The notes below the pieces were generated by a model, which did not search any database, was not told the DNA's origin, and saw only the letters and a program-made list of their open reading frames with translations. A stretch of DNA of 64,000 nucleotides from Blastococcus haudaquaticus (lineage in GTDB: Bacteria > Actinomycetota > Actinomycetes > Mycobacteriales > Geodermatophilaceae), in NCBI RefSeq assembly GCF_900230285.1, contig NZ_OCNK01000006.1, positions 124,001 through 188,000 on the forward strand, read 5' to 3'. Shown in pieces: positions 33,203-41,343 of the stretch (positions within the stretch are counted from its first letter, which is position 1; each line of letters opens with the position of its first letter). Position numbers and translations under genes: made by a program.

Positions 33203-34609
33203 ATGGCCGCACCCACCCGCCCCGACCAGACGATGCCGACCGACACCACGGTCGCCGCGCCACCAGCGCCGCCGTCGGGGCGCAGGGGCAAGTGGATCGA
33301 CGACTGGCGCCCCGAGGAGCCGGAGTTCTGGGAATCGACCGGCAAGCCGGTCGCGCGCCGGAACCTGTTCTTCTCGATCTTCTCCGAGCACATCGGCTTC
33401 TCGATCTGGAGCCTGTGGTCGGTGCTGGTGCTGTTCCTGCCCGAGGCGGTCTTCGGCATCGACCCGGCCGGGAAGTTCCTGCTCACCACGCTGCCCACGG
33501 CGCTCGGGGCCTTCGTGCGGCTGCCCTACACGTTCGCCGTCGCGAAGTTCGGCGGCCGGAACTGGACGATCATCAGCGCCGCGTTGCTGCTGATCCCGAC
33601 GATCGCCACCGCCGTCGTGCTGGAGCCGGGGGTGTCCTTCACGACGCTGCTCGTCGTCTCGTGCCTCGCCGGCGTCGGGGGCGGCAACTTCGCCAGCTCG
33701 ATGGCCAACATCAACGCGTTCTACCCCGACCGGCTGAAGGGCTGGGCGCTCGGCCTCAACGCCGGCGGGGGCAACCTCGGCGTCCCCGTCGTGCAGCTCG
33801 TGGGCCTGCTGGTGCTGGCCACCGTGGGCGTGGATCACCCACGGGTGATCCTCTTCGCCTACATCCCGCTGATCGTGGTCGCCGCCGTCGGTGCGGCGCT
33901 GGTCATGGACAACCTGACGACGGCGCGCAACCAGCCCCGCGCCATGCGGGAGGCGACCCGCGAGTCGCACACCTGGATCATGTCCTTCCTCTACATCGGG
34001 ACCTTCGGCTCGTTCATCGGCTTCGGCTTCGCCTTCGGGCAGGTGCTGCAGAACCAGTTTGCCGAGTCGTTCGCCACGCCCCTGGCCGCCGCGTCGCTCA
34101 CCTGGCTGGGGCCGCTGCTGGGCTCGCTGATCCGGCCGATCGGCGGCTCGCTGGCCGACCGGTTCGGCGGCGCGCGGATCACCTGCTGGAACTTCGTCGC
34201 GATGGCGCTGGGCGCCGGGGTCGTCTGGACGGCGAGCCAGCTGGAGTCCCTGCCACTGTTCGTCGTCGGCTTCGTCCTGCTGTTCGTACTCAGCGGCATC
34301 GGGAACGGCTCGACCTACAAGATGATCCCGGCGATCTTCCGGTCGCAGGCGCTGCAGGCGGTGGCCGCCGGTGGCGACCCGGTCGCCGCGGACCGCAGGG
34401 CGCTGCGGATGTCCGGGGCGCTGATCGGCATCGCGGGCGCCGTCGGAGCGTTCGGCGGGGTGCTGGTCAACCTGGCCTTCCGGCAGTCCTTCATGACCAC
34501 CGGCACCGGCGACTCCGCCTACCTCGTGTTCATCGCCTTCTACGTCGTCTGCGTCGTCGTCACCTGGGTCGTCTACCTCCGGCCGCGGGCGCTGCACGGC
34601 GCCGTCTGA
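33203..34609 (+). CDS. narK: NarK/NasA-type nitrate/nitrite MFS transporter
   Basis: A 468-residue major facilitator with about 12 membrane segments. The nitrate signature motifs are present: CLAGVGGGNFASSMANINAFYP in the first half and LFVLSGIGNGSTYKMIPAIF in the second, with the conserved Arg in the first helix pair. A polar N-terminus of about 50 residues precedes the first helix. It imports nitrate and/or exports nitrite for the reductase encoded 4 kb upstream. It is followed immediately by a structured repeat element. Confidence 0.93.
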   Translation: MAAPTRPDQTMPTDTTVAAPPAPPSGRRGKWIDDWRPEEPEFWESTGKPVARRNLFFSIFSEHIGFSIWSLWSVLVLFLPEAVFGIDPAGKFLLTTLPTALGAFVRLPYTFAVAKFGGRNWTIISAALLLIPTIATAVVLEPGVSFTTLLVVSCLAGVGGGNFASSMANINAFYPDRLKGWALGLNAGGGNLGVPVVQLVGLLVLATVGVDHPRVILFAYIPLIVVAAVGAALVMDNLTTARNQPRAMREATRESHTWIMSFLYIGTFGSFIGFGFAFGQVLQNQFAESFATPLAAASLTWLGPLLGSLIRPIGGSLADRFGGARITCWNFVAMALGAGVVWTASQLESLPLFVVGFVLLFVLSGIGNGSTYKMIPAIFRSQALQAVAAGGDPVAADRRALRMSGALIGIAGAVGAFGGVLVNLAFRQSFMTTGTGDSAYLVFIAFYVVCVVVTWVVYLRPRALHGAV

Positions 34610-34610
34610 G

Positions 34611-34665
34611 AGGACCCCGTCCTCCTCACCGCTCGCACGCTCGCGGCGAGCCTCTGGACGGGGCC
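34611..34665 (+). terminator. structured repeat element, copy A
   Basis: This element starts two bases after the narK stop codon. Outer stem CCCCGTCC (34615-34622) with GGACGGGG (34656-34663); inner stem CTCaCCGC with GCGGcGAG carrying an A-C mismatch; 10-nt loop TCGCACGCTC (34633-34642); right-hand bulge CCTCT. The shape is shared with four other elements in the window. Confidence 0.7.
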
Positions 34666-34686
34666 GAACGCTGCCAGGATGCCGGC

Positions 34687-35280
34687 ATGGCGATCGAGGT
34701 GCGGCCGGCCACCAGCTTCGACGACGTCGCGACCATGGTCGGACCCAAGCGACCGGACGCCAACGTGTGCTGGTGCCTCAGCTACCGGGTCCCGTCGAAG
34801 GAGAACCTCGCGCTGCAGGGGCCGGCGCGGGGTGAGCGCGTGCGGCAGCTGGTGCGGGAGGACCCGCCCCCGGGCGTGCTGGCCTACGACCGCGACGAGG
34901 TCGTGGGCTGGGCGGCGATCCACCCGCGCGCCGACACCTCCTTCGCGCGCAACCGGCGGATCCCGCACGTCGACGACCTCGATGTCTGGTCGCTGTGGTG
35001 CGTCCGCGTGCGTCCGGGGCACCGCGGACAGGGCATCGCGCACTCCCTGGTCGAGGGGGCCGTGGCCTTCGCCCGGGGCCGGGGGGCACCGGCGGTGGAG
35101 GGCTATCCGGTCGACAACGAGGGACGGAAGGTCGACCTGACGATGGCCTACGTCGGGACGCGGGCGCTGTTCGAGCGGGCGGGCTTCACCAAGGCGGCCG
35201 ACACCGGGTCGGTGATCAACGGATTCCCCCGTGTCCTGATGCGGCTCGACCTCAGAGCGCCAACCGGTAGCCGCGCTTGA
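34687..35280 (+). CDS. GNAT family N-acetyltransferase
   Basis: A 197-residue acetyltransferase. The acetyl-CoA motif is LWCVRVRPGHRGQGIAHSLVEGAVAFA, and the C-terminal FERAGFTKAADTGSV is typical. The CWCLSYR segment near the N-terminus occurs in a subgroup of actinobacterial GNATs. The substrate is unknown. Its last 29 bp overlap the 3' end of the convergent nnaR gene. Confidence 0.83.
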   Translation: MAIEVRPATSFDDVATMVGPKRPDANVCWCLSYRVPSKENLALQGPARGERVRQLVREDPPPGVLAYDRDEVVGWAAIHPRADTSFARNRRIPHVDDLDVWSLWCVRVRPGHRGQGIAHSLVEGAVAFARGRGAPAVEGYPVDNEGRKVDLTMAYVGTRALFERAGFTKAADTGSVINGFPRVLMRLDLRAPTGSRA

Positions 35281-36379
35281 CCACGGTCTCCACGACCGGT
35301 GCGCCGAGGGCGGCGCGCAGACGGGTCACCGCCATCTCGACGGCGTGCCCGTCGCCGCCACCGGGCAGCGAGGCGACCAGATCGGTGCGCGGTACCACGT
35401 GGCCGGGGCGCCGGGCCAGCTCGCGGAGCACCGCCATCGCCCCGGGAGCGAGCTCGATCAACCGGCCGTCCAGCACGGCGGCGTGGCCCCGCACCTGCAG
35501 CGTGTGCGCGCCGAGCTGGAGCACGGGGTCCCGCTCGGGCAACCGCGCCACCACCTCGCGCGCCAGGGCGCCGAGGCGGGCCCGCTCGGGCTGGGCGGAC
35601 GGGATCCCGGCGGCGTCGAGCGGCCCGGCGGTCACCGGCCCGACGGCGACGGCCAGCACCCGCCCGTTCATCGCCGTGACGACGTCGTCCCTCCGGCCGA
35701 GCTCCGCGGCGACGCCGAGGAGGCTCGCCGCCGCCGGCGCGCTGGTGAAGGTGACCGCGTCGACCCCGCCGGCAGCGATGGTGGCCACCAGCCGGCGCAC
35801 CGGGGTCACGTCCTCGGGCAGCACCCAGCGGTAGACCGGGACGGTGAGGACGTCCGCGCCCGCCGCCCGGAGGCCGGCGACCAGATCGGGCAGCGGGTCG
35901 CCGTGCAGCTGGACGGCGACCCGCCTTCCCGCGAGCGGTCCCTCGGCGCCCGACAGCAGGTGCGAGAGCACCTCCGCCGACGACTCGGACTCCGGTGACC
36001 AGGCGTCCACCAGCCCGCCGCCGCGGATCGCGCCGCGGGCCTTGGGCCCCCGGGCCAGCACGCGCGCGGTCCGCAGGTGCTCGACCAGCGGCAGGTCCCA
36101 GGCGTCGGCCGCCTCCAGCCAGCCGCGGAACCCGACGCCGGTGGTCGCGACGACGAGGTCGACGGGCCGGTCGAGCACCTCGCGCGTGGCGGCGACCAGC
36201 TCGGCGTCGTCGGCGAGCGGCACGATCCTGATGGCCGGCGCGTAGAGGACCCGCGCACCCCGGCGGTCGAGGAGGGCGCCGAGCTCCTCCTTGCGGCGGG
36301 CGGCCGTGACCGCGACCGTGTAGCCGGCCAACGGCACGGGATCGGCGTCCGCCTCGGACCTCGTCGCGGTGTCGGTCAC
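35252..36379 (-). CDS. nnaR: NnaR-type nitrate/nitrite assimilation regulator (HemD-like plus winged helix)
   Basis: A 375-residue protein. Residues about 15-270 are a uroporphyrinogen-III synthase (HemD) fold (AVTAARRKEELGALLDRRGA, DAVTFTSAPAAASLLG). The last 95 residues are an OmpR-type winged helix (ALRELARRPGHVVPRTDLVASL, AVTRLRAAL, VKRGYRLAL). This architecture is that of NnaR, known in Streptomyces and Mycobacterium as an activator of nitrate and nitrite assimilation genes. Position next to narK and near nasA-nirBD supports it. The GTG at 36379 is used although its SD is very close. Confidence 0.85.
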   Translation of the reverse strand: MTDTATRSEADADPVPLAGYTVAVTAARRKEELGALLDRRGARVLYAPAIRIVPLADDAELVAATREVLDRPVDLVVATTGVGFRGWLEAADAWDLPLVEHLRTARVLARGPKARGAIRGGGLVDAWSPESESSAEVLSHLLSGAEGPLAGRRVAVQLHGDPLPDLVAGLRAAGADVLTVPVYRWVLPEDVTPVRRLVATIAAGGVDAVTFTSAPAAASLLGVAAELGRRDDVVTAMNGRVLAVAVGPVTAGPLDAAGIPSAQPERARLGALAREVVARLPERDPVLQLGAHTLQVRGHAAVLDGRLIELAPGAMAVLRELARRPGHVVPRTDLVASLPGGGDGHAVEMAVTRLRAALGAPVVETVVKRGYRLAL

Positions 36380-36449
36380 CTCTCCATGGTGGGGCGTCCG
36401 CGTTGCGATCGTGTGTCGGGGCGGACACGGGCCGCGCACCGCCGGTGGG

Positions 36450-37913
36450 CTACCCCGGCGCGTCGGCGTGGGTCCAGCGGGCCAGGAGGACCGTCGCGTC
36501 GTCCTGGAGGAGCCCGCCCTGGTGCCGCAGCACCGCCTCGGTGAGCCGTCGCACCGTCTCGGGCGCCGTCTGGCCCGAGGCGATCTCCCGCGTCAGGAAG
36601 TCCAGCAGCCGTGCCTCGCCGAACCACGCGCCGGCCGCGTCCCGGGCCTCCGCGATCCCGTCGGTGTAGAGGCACAGCCAGTCGCCGGGCTCGAGCGGCT
36701 CCTCGGCGACGGTCAGCCCGGACGCCTCCAGCCCGAAGGGCACCCGCCGCCCCCCGGTCAGCTCCTTGACCACCCTGCCGCCCCGCAGCAGCAGCGGCGG
36801 AGGATGGCCGGCATTGATGTAGCGCAGCCGGCCCGACGAGACGTCCACCTCGGCCAGCACGCCCGTGACGAAGGCGCTGCCCGGGAAGCTGGCGGCGATC
36901 ACGTCGTCGATGGCTCGCGCCTGGTCGAAGACGCCCCGGGCGTCGCGTCGGGCGCTGCGGTACCCCGCCAGGGCGCCGGCGGCCATGAGCGCGGCGGGCA
37001 TGCCGTGCCCCACGGCGTCGAAGATGCCCAGGGACACCGTGGTCGCGGAGAGGGCGTAGTCGAACGCGTCGCCGCCCGTGTCGTAGCTCGGCTCGAGCAT
37101 CCCGGCCAGCTGGAATGCGTCGGTGGCCGCCGTCAGGGGCGGTAGCTGCTGCCACAGGAGTTCGGCGGAGGGAGTCATGGGGCGGTTGCGCCGCGGGCGT
37201 CCGAGCTCGTCGCCGTACGGCTCCATCGACGCGACCAGGTGGCCGAGCATGCTGGCCAGCCAGGAGCAGTGCTGGCGCAGGGCGGGGTCGTACAGGTCGG
37301 ACGGGTCGGCGAGGTCCACCCCCAGGACTCCGAGCCGGTCGGCGCCGTCGAGCACCGGCACCCACAGCCGGGGACGGGTGTCGCGGTCGGAGGCGACGAT
37401 CTGGGTGGTGCGGAACGCGCGCCCCGCCATGCTGTTGTCCAGAGCCGACCGTGCCGGCCCGCCGCCCTCGGCACCGGGCAGCTGCACCAGGGCGTGCTGC
37501 TCGTGGTCGACGAGGTGCACGGTCACCTCCACGCCGAGGGCCCGCCCCGCCGCAGCGGCGAGTGCGGGCAGCTGCTCCGGAGGTGCGGAGCCGGCGGCCA
37601 GGAGGAGGCTCACGAGGGCCGTGAGCGGGCCGGTCGGCCGGCTCCCCTGGCTGGACCGGTGGTAGGGGACCCGGTGCTGGGCGACCAGTTCGTCCAGGTA
37701 CTCGTTGATGGCGTGGGCCAGCACGTCCGCCTGGGCCGGAGGCAGCGACAGCAGGCCGGTGATGTGGGCGTCCAGGTCCACCAGGTCCGCGTGGCCGCCC
37801 AGACCGAAGTAACGCATCCAGAGCTGCTCCGGCGACAGGCCGGCGAAGTCCATCGCGGCGCGGAGCGCCGACCGCCGGAGCCCCTCGGGCGGGATCCGTT
37901 CGGGCCTGGCCAT
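36450..37913 (-). CDS. GAF-PP2C (SpoIIE-type) serine phosphatase
   Basis: A 487-residue protein. A helical N-terminal part is followed by a GAF-like sensor (about 100-240) and a PP2C SpoIIE/RsbU phosphatase domain. The metal-binding motifs are YDTGGDAFDY, GIFDAVGHGMPAA, LYTDGIAEARD and LLQDDATVLLA. Such phosphatases usually dephosphorylate anti-anti-sigma factors. Its ATG overlaps the stop of the ANTAR gene (TGATG), so both are one operon. Confidence 0.88.
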   Translation of the reverse strand: MARPERIPPEGLRRSALRAAMDFAGLSPEQLWMRYFGLGGHADLVDLDAHITGLLSLPPAQADVLAHAINEYLDELVAQHRVPYHRSSQGSRPTGPLTALVSLLLAAGSAPPEQLPALAAAAGRALGVEVTVHLVDHEQHALVQLPGAEGGGPARSALDNSMAGRAFRTTQIVASDRDTRPRLWVPVLDGADRLGVLGVDLADPSDLYDPALRQHCSWLASMLGHLVASMEPYGDELGRPRRNRPMTPSAELLWQQLPPLTAATDAFQLAGMLEPSYDTGGDAFDYALSATTVSLGIFDAVGHGMPAALMAAGALAGYRSARRDARGVFDQARAIDDVIAASFPGSAFVTGVLAEVDVSSGRLRYINAGHPPPLLLRGGRVVKELTGGRRVPFGLEASGLTVAEEPLEPGDWLCLYTDGIAEARDAAGAWFGEARLLDFLTREIASGQTAPETVRRLTEAVLRHQGGLLQDDATVLLARWTHADAPG

Positions 37914-38650
37914 CACCGTCGGCGTCGAGCGGTGGACTCGACGACGGCCTCGGCGGCGGCGGCGACCGTGGTCCCGTCCCGCTGGGCGTTCCTGATCAGC
38001 ACCGTCACGGCGGCGTCCTCGTCGAGGTTGCTGCGCCCCATGAGCACGCCCTTCGCCATGTTGACGACGTCCCTGCCCCGCACCGCCTCGCGCAGGCCGT
38101 CGCTGAGCCGCTTCGCGCGGTCGTAGGCCTGGACGTTCGCCACGAGGACGGCGGCCTGGGCGGAGAACAGGCTCAGGAGCTGCTCGCTGCGCGGGTCGAA
38201 GGCGCCCGGCGTGTCGGCGTAGACCTTGATGGCGCCCAACGACGTGTCGCCGGCGACGAGGGGGGCGCTGAGCGTGGCGCGGAAGCCCAACGGCACCGTC
38301 GCCTCCGCCCAACGGGGCCAGCGCCGGTCCCGGGTCAGGTCGTCGACGCGCACCACCTCGCGCCCCGAGAAGGCGGCCAGGCAGGGGCCCTCGTCCAGCT
38401 CGTACTGGAGGGCGTCGGCCTGGCGCACCCGGTCGTCGGTGGAGCCCGACGACACCCGGCGCCCGCCGACCATCGTGGAGACACCGGCGCCGGAGGCGCC
38501 GTGGACGGTCTCGTGGGCCAGTGCGCTGAGCAGGCCGAGGGCGGTCTCCACCGTCTCGTGGGTCAGGAGCAGGCCCGACATGCGGGCGACGACACCGGCG
38601 AGCTCGTCGGTCAGGGGGAGGTGCTGGTCGGAGAGACGCTTCCCGGTCAC
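37913..38650 (-). CDS. GAF-ANTAR domain protein
   Basis: A 245-residue protein with a GAF sensor (about 40-180, TLSAPLVAGDTSLGAIKVYADTPGAF) and a C-terminal ANTAR RNA-binding domain (RDVVNMAKGVLMGRSNLDEDAAVTVLIRNAQ). ANTAR proteins bind paired hexaloop hairpins in leader RNAs and prevent transcription termination. The target RNA is not visible here. It is coupled to the phosphatase gene downstream. Confidence 0.88.
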   Translation of the reverse strand: MTGKRLSDQHLPLTDELAGVVARMSGLLLTHETVETALGLLSALAHETVHGASGAGVSTMVGGRRVSSGSTDDRVRQADALQYELDEGPCLAAFSGREVVRVDDLTRDRRWPRWAEATVPLGFRATLSAPLVAGDTSLGAIKVYADTPGAFDPRSEQLLSLFSAQAAVLVANVQAYDRAKRLSDGLREAVRGRDVVNMAKGVLMGRSNLDEDAAVTVLIRNAQRDGTTVAAAAEAVVESTARRRR

Positions 38651-38759
38651 GGCGGGTCCTGTTCGGCACGAGGGCGCCGCTCCACCGTGTCTTCGATCGA
38701 CGCGCCCCTCAGCTGCCTGCGCATCCCGGGGTCTCGGTAAACATCGCCGAGCGGGCGGG

Positions 38760-39365
38760 TCAGGGCAGGAGTGCGACGCCGGTCCCCGCGCCGACGCTTC
38801 TGCCGTCCACGTGCAGGTCGGCGCGGGCGCGGGTGCCCTCGCGCGCGAACTCCGCGGCCTCGGTGCCCTGCCACCGGCGCCACTCGGGGGTGAGGTGGAC
38901 GCCGTCCCGGGCCAGACCCCGGGCCAGGCGCAGGTCCGCGGGCGCCTCGACCCAGATCCGCAGCGTCGTCCACGCGTCCAGCGCGCGGGGACTGCTGCCA
39001 CATCCCTCGATCAGCAGCACCCGGGGGACGGGGACCACTGTCGCCTCGGGCCGGAACCAGCGGGTGGACCAGTCGAAGGCGTGGAAGGCGCCCGGCCGGC
39101 CCTCGGCCAGCGGCCGCAGCACACCGGCCTGGAGCCGGGCGACGGCACCGGTCAGCGTCCAGCCGGCGTAGAGGTCGTCGACGTGCACCAGGGCGGCGTC
39201 CTCACCGAACGCGGACGCGAGCCGCCCGGCCAGGGTGGTCTTGCCGGAGCCGGCGGGGCCGTCGACGGACACCAGCCGCACCCCGCCCAGGCGTGCCGGC
39301 CCGGTCCGGACCCGGGCGACGACGTCGGCGAGGTCGACGGTCCTCAGCGGAGGGCGAGGGTCCAT
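38760..39365 (-). CDS. P-loop nucleoside/uridine kinase-like protein
   Basis: A 201-residue P-loop NTPase. Walker A is SVDGPAGSGKTTLAGRLA near residue 35, followed by VHVDDLYAGW and VPRVLLIEGCGSSPRAL, the layout of uridine kinase and related small kinases. The substrate is unproven. The ATG at 39365 lies inside the last 22 bp of the metallo-hydrolase gene, so the two are co-transcribed. Confidence 0.8.
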   Translation of the reverse strand: MDPRPPLRTVDLADVVARVRTGPARLGGVRLVSVDGPAGSGKTTLAGRLASAFGEDAALVHVDDLYAGWTLTGAVARLQAGVLRPLAEGRPGAFHAFDWSTRWFRPEATVVPVPRVLLIEGCGSSPRALDAWTTLRIWVEAPADLRLARGLARDGVHLTPEWRRWQGTEAAEFAREGTRARADLHVDGRSVGAGTGVALLP

Positions 39366-40393
39366 GCCGGCACCGGACCGCCGCTGCTGACGACGAGCCC
39401 CCGGCTGGCGAGCAGCCGCAGGTGGGCGTCGGTCTCCGTGACCGCGAAGATCCGCATCCGCCGCTCGTACTGCTCCCAGGGGCGCGACCAGGTCAGGTGG
39501 GCGGCCAGGTCCCACGGGGTGGAGCCGGGATGGGCGCGGATGGCGCCGAGCAGCTCGGCCAGCCGCTGCTCGTGGTGCGCGGTCAGCGCGTCCACCCGGG
39601 CGTCCAGGCCGCGGAAGCGCCACTCGTGCGCGGGCAGCACCTCGGCGGGGTCGAGGTCACGGACGGCGGCCAGGGAGTCCAGGTAGTCCCGGAGCGGATC
39701 GGGCAGACCGCCAGGGCTCGTCGAGATGTTGGGGCTGATCCGCGGCAGGACGTGGTCGCCGGAGAAGAACAGCCGGCTCCGCTCCTCGGCGAAGCAGAGG
39801 TGACCGGGGGTGTGTCCCGGTGTGTGGACGGCCCGCATGCGCCACCCCGGGAAGTCGGCGTGCTCCCCGTCCTCCAGGAGGCGGTCGGCCACGGCCATCT
39901 GCGTGAAGGCCCTCAGGTTCTCGGGCGGACCGACGTCGGAGACGGCCTCGTCGCGGCCCGCACCCAGCCCGACCAGGAACTCCACCTCCGCGGTGACCAT
40001 GGCCTGCGCACCGGCCGCGGTCAGGCGTGCGACGGCTGCCGCGTCCGCCGGGTGCATGGCGATCCAGGCGCCCGAGGCGTCCCGGACGCGCGCCGCGAGA
40101 CCGAGGTGGTCGAAGTGCAGGTGGGTCACCAGCACGCCGCGCACCTCCTCGACGCCGGCCCCGATCGCGGCGAGGCCGGCGGTGAGCGCGGCCCAGCTCT
40201 CGTCGCTTCCCCAGCCGGCGTCGAGCAGTCCCAGCCCGCCGCCGTCGAGCGCGAAGGCGTGCACGCTGACGTAGCGCAGCGGATTGTGGGGGATCGGCAC
40301 CGGGATCGACCACAGGTCGGGGCGCAGCCGCTCGACCGGCGGCAGCGCCTTCTGCTGCCATGCGTCGTGCTGGGCGGTGCCGGTGATCTCCAC
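39344..40393 (-). CDS. MBL-fold metallo-hydrolase
   Basis: A 349-residue metallo-beta-lactamase-fold enzyme. The metal-binding motif is HLHFDH (residues 91-96), with the later His and Asp ligands in AVHTPGHTPGHLCF and LFFSGDHVLP. A C-terminal winged-helix-like tail (LGAIRAHPGSTPWDLAAHL) is typical of the group with a BLACT_WH domain. The substrate is unknown, perhaps a thioester or lactone. Confidence 0.87.
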   Translation of the reverse strand: MEITGTAQHDAWQQKALPPVERLRPDLWSIPVPIPHNPLRYVSVHAFALDGGGLGLLDAGWGSDESWAALTAGLAAIGAGVEEVRGVLVTHLHFDHLGLAARVRDASGAWIAMHPADAAAVARLTAAGAQAMVTAEVEFLVGLGAGRDEAVSDVGPPENLRAFTQMAVADRLLEDGEHADFPGWRMRAVHTPGHTPGHLCFAEERSRLFFSGDHVLPRISPNISTSPGGLPDPLRDYLDSLAAVRDLDPAEVLPAHEWRFRGLDARVDALTAHHEQRLAELLGAIRAHPGSTPWDLAAHLTWSRPWEQYERRMRIFAVTETDAHLRLLASRGLVVSSGGPVPAWTLALR

Positions 40394-40457
40394 GGCCTCG
40401 CACTCTGCCAGTCACGCTGCCGGTCACTCGGCGGCGAGGTGCTGGGACCATGGTGGC

Positions 40458-40955
40458 GTGACGGGAACTCCACCGGGCGGCGACCACGTGACGGTGTCGG
40501 CCGTACCCCGCCGGATGCGGCTGCTCCTCGCTCTGCTGGGAGCGGTCGTGGTCGCCGTGATGGTCGTCGTGGCCCTCGGGCTGAAGGACACGACGAACAC
40601 CGTCGTCAGCTACCGGACGTCGGACCAGGTCGCCCTCGCCGGCATCGGCATCGTGCTCGCCGCCGGGGTCATGTTCCTCGGCCGCTCCCGGGTCGACGCC
40701 GACGCCGCCGGCGTGCGGGTGCGGAACGTCGTCGTCCACCACGAGCTGCCCTGGCAGGCGGTGCGGGCCGTGCGCTTCGATCCGAAGTCGCCGTGGGCCT
40801 CGCTGCTGCTGGAGAACGGCGACGAGGTGTCGCTCCTGGCCCTGCAGGCGGTCGACGGCGAGCACGCGGTGCGGGCGGTCGAGGGCCTGCGGGCGCTCCA
40901 TGCCTCGGCACGGGCGAGCGACCCGGTGCGCCCGCCGCTCCTCTACGACGACTGA
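40458..40955 (+). CDS. PH-domain membrane protein
   Basis: A 165-residue protein with two membrane segments (LLLALLGAVVVAVMVVVALGL and VALAGIGIVLAAGVMFLG) followed by a bacterial PH-like domain (VDADAAGVRVRNVVVHHELPWQAVRAVRFDPKSPWASLLLENGDEVSLLA). Function is unknown in this common actinobacterial family. The GTG at 40458 is chosen. A structured repeat element follows its stop codon, isolating it from the infC leader. Confidence 0.8.
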   Translation: MTGTPPGGDHVTVSAVPRRMRLLLALLGAVVVAVMVVVALGLKDTTNTVVSYRTSDQVALAGIGIVLAAGVMFLGRSRVDADAAGVRVRNVVVHHELPWQAVRAVRFDPKSPWASLLLENGDEVSLLALQAVDGEHAVRAVEGLRALHASARASDPVRPPLLYDD

Positions 40956-40958
40956 TGA

Positions 40959-41012
40959 AGGACCCCTCCTCCCGCACCTCGCAGGCTCGGCGAGGGTCCC
41001 TGAGGGGTGGCC
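40959..41012 (+). terminator. structured repeat element, copy B
   Basis: Starts 4 bases after the stop codon. Outer stem ACCCCTC (40962-40968) with GAGGGGT (41002-41008); inner stem CCCgCACC with GGCGaGGG; 10-nt loop TCGCAGGCTC (40979-40988); right bulge TCCCT. The same architecture is seen in copies A, C, D and E. Confidence 0.68.
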
Positions 41013-41036
41013 CCTCCAGCACGGTGCGAGGGGGGA

Positions 41037-41066
41037 ATGACCGGAGCGGCGTGGGCGCTGTAGGGT
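41037..41066 (+). promoter_or_regulatory. housekeeping promoter of the infC operon
   Basis: A -10 element TAGGGT (41061-41066), matching the actinobacterial HrdB/SigA consensus TAnnnT, lies 18 bp after ATGACC (41037-41042) as a weak -35. It would start the RNA near 41073, giving a leader of about 270 nt before infC. Confidence 0.5.
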
Positions 41067-41087
41067 GGGCGTGCCTCCCCCCGCTAC

Positions 41088-41267
41088 ATGAGGCGCGCGA
41101 ACCAACCAGCGGCCCCGCCCCGGGCCGCTGATCCAAGAGGAGCCCGCTCCCACCTGACGCCGTCCAGGCGTCCAGGTCCCCGGATCGCGAGAACCGGCCC
41201 CGGTCGGTTGTCGCGTCGCGCACGCGCTCGCGCGTGCCGCACCGGAGAAGTGGGCCCCGTGAGCTGA
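41088..41267 (+). CDS. possible 59-codon leader peptide in the infC leader
   Basis: An ATG at 41088, about 15 nt after the predicted RNA start, opens 59 codons reading [20 protein letters not shown] and on to an ending [10 protein letters not shown], with about 15 arginines. Its TGA falls in the loop of the terminator hairpin at 41253-41280. A ribosome on this ORF would therefore cover the terminator's left arm. No ribosome-binding site is seen, and long open frames are common at this GC content, so it may be chance. Confidence 0.3.
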   Translation: MRRANQPAAPPRAADPRGARSHLTPSRRPGPRIARTGPGRLSRRARARACRTGEVGPVS

Positions 41268-41288
41268 TGCTCCCGGGGCCTTCGTCTT
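41253..41288 (+). terminator. intrinsic terminator (attenuator) in the infC leader
   Basis: GGCCCCG-t-GAGC pairs with GCTC-c-CGGGGCC around the loop TGAT (11 base pairs with one mismatch). The pyrimidine-rich TTCGTCTT follows. It ends 56 nt before the infC start codon, so it must be bypassed for infC expression. An upstream 8-bp hairpin (AGCGGCCC/GGGCCGCT, 41108-41129) and a 7-bp one (GCACGCG/CGCGTGC, near 41219-41236) are candidate alternative structures. In Bacillus the same operon is attenuated by L20; no direct homology is claimed here. Confidence 0.65.
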
Positions 41289-41343
41289 CCCGGTGCCCGG
41301 GACGGGCCAGCGACTCCTCCCAGGCAAGAGCAGAGGAGAGGCC

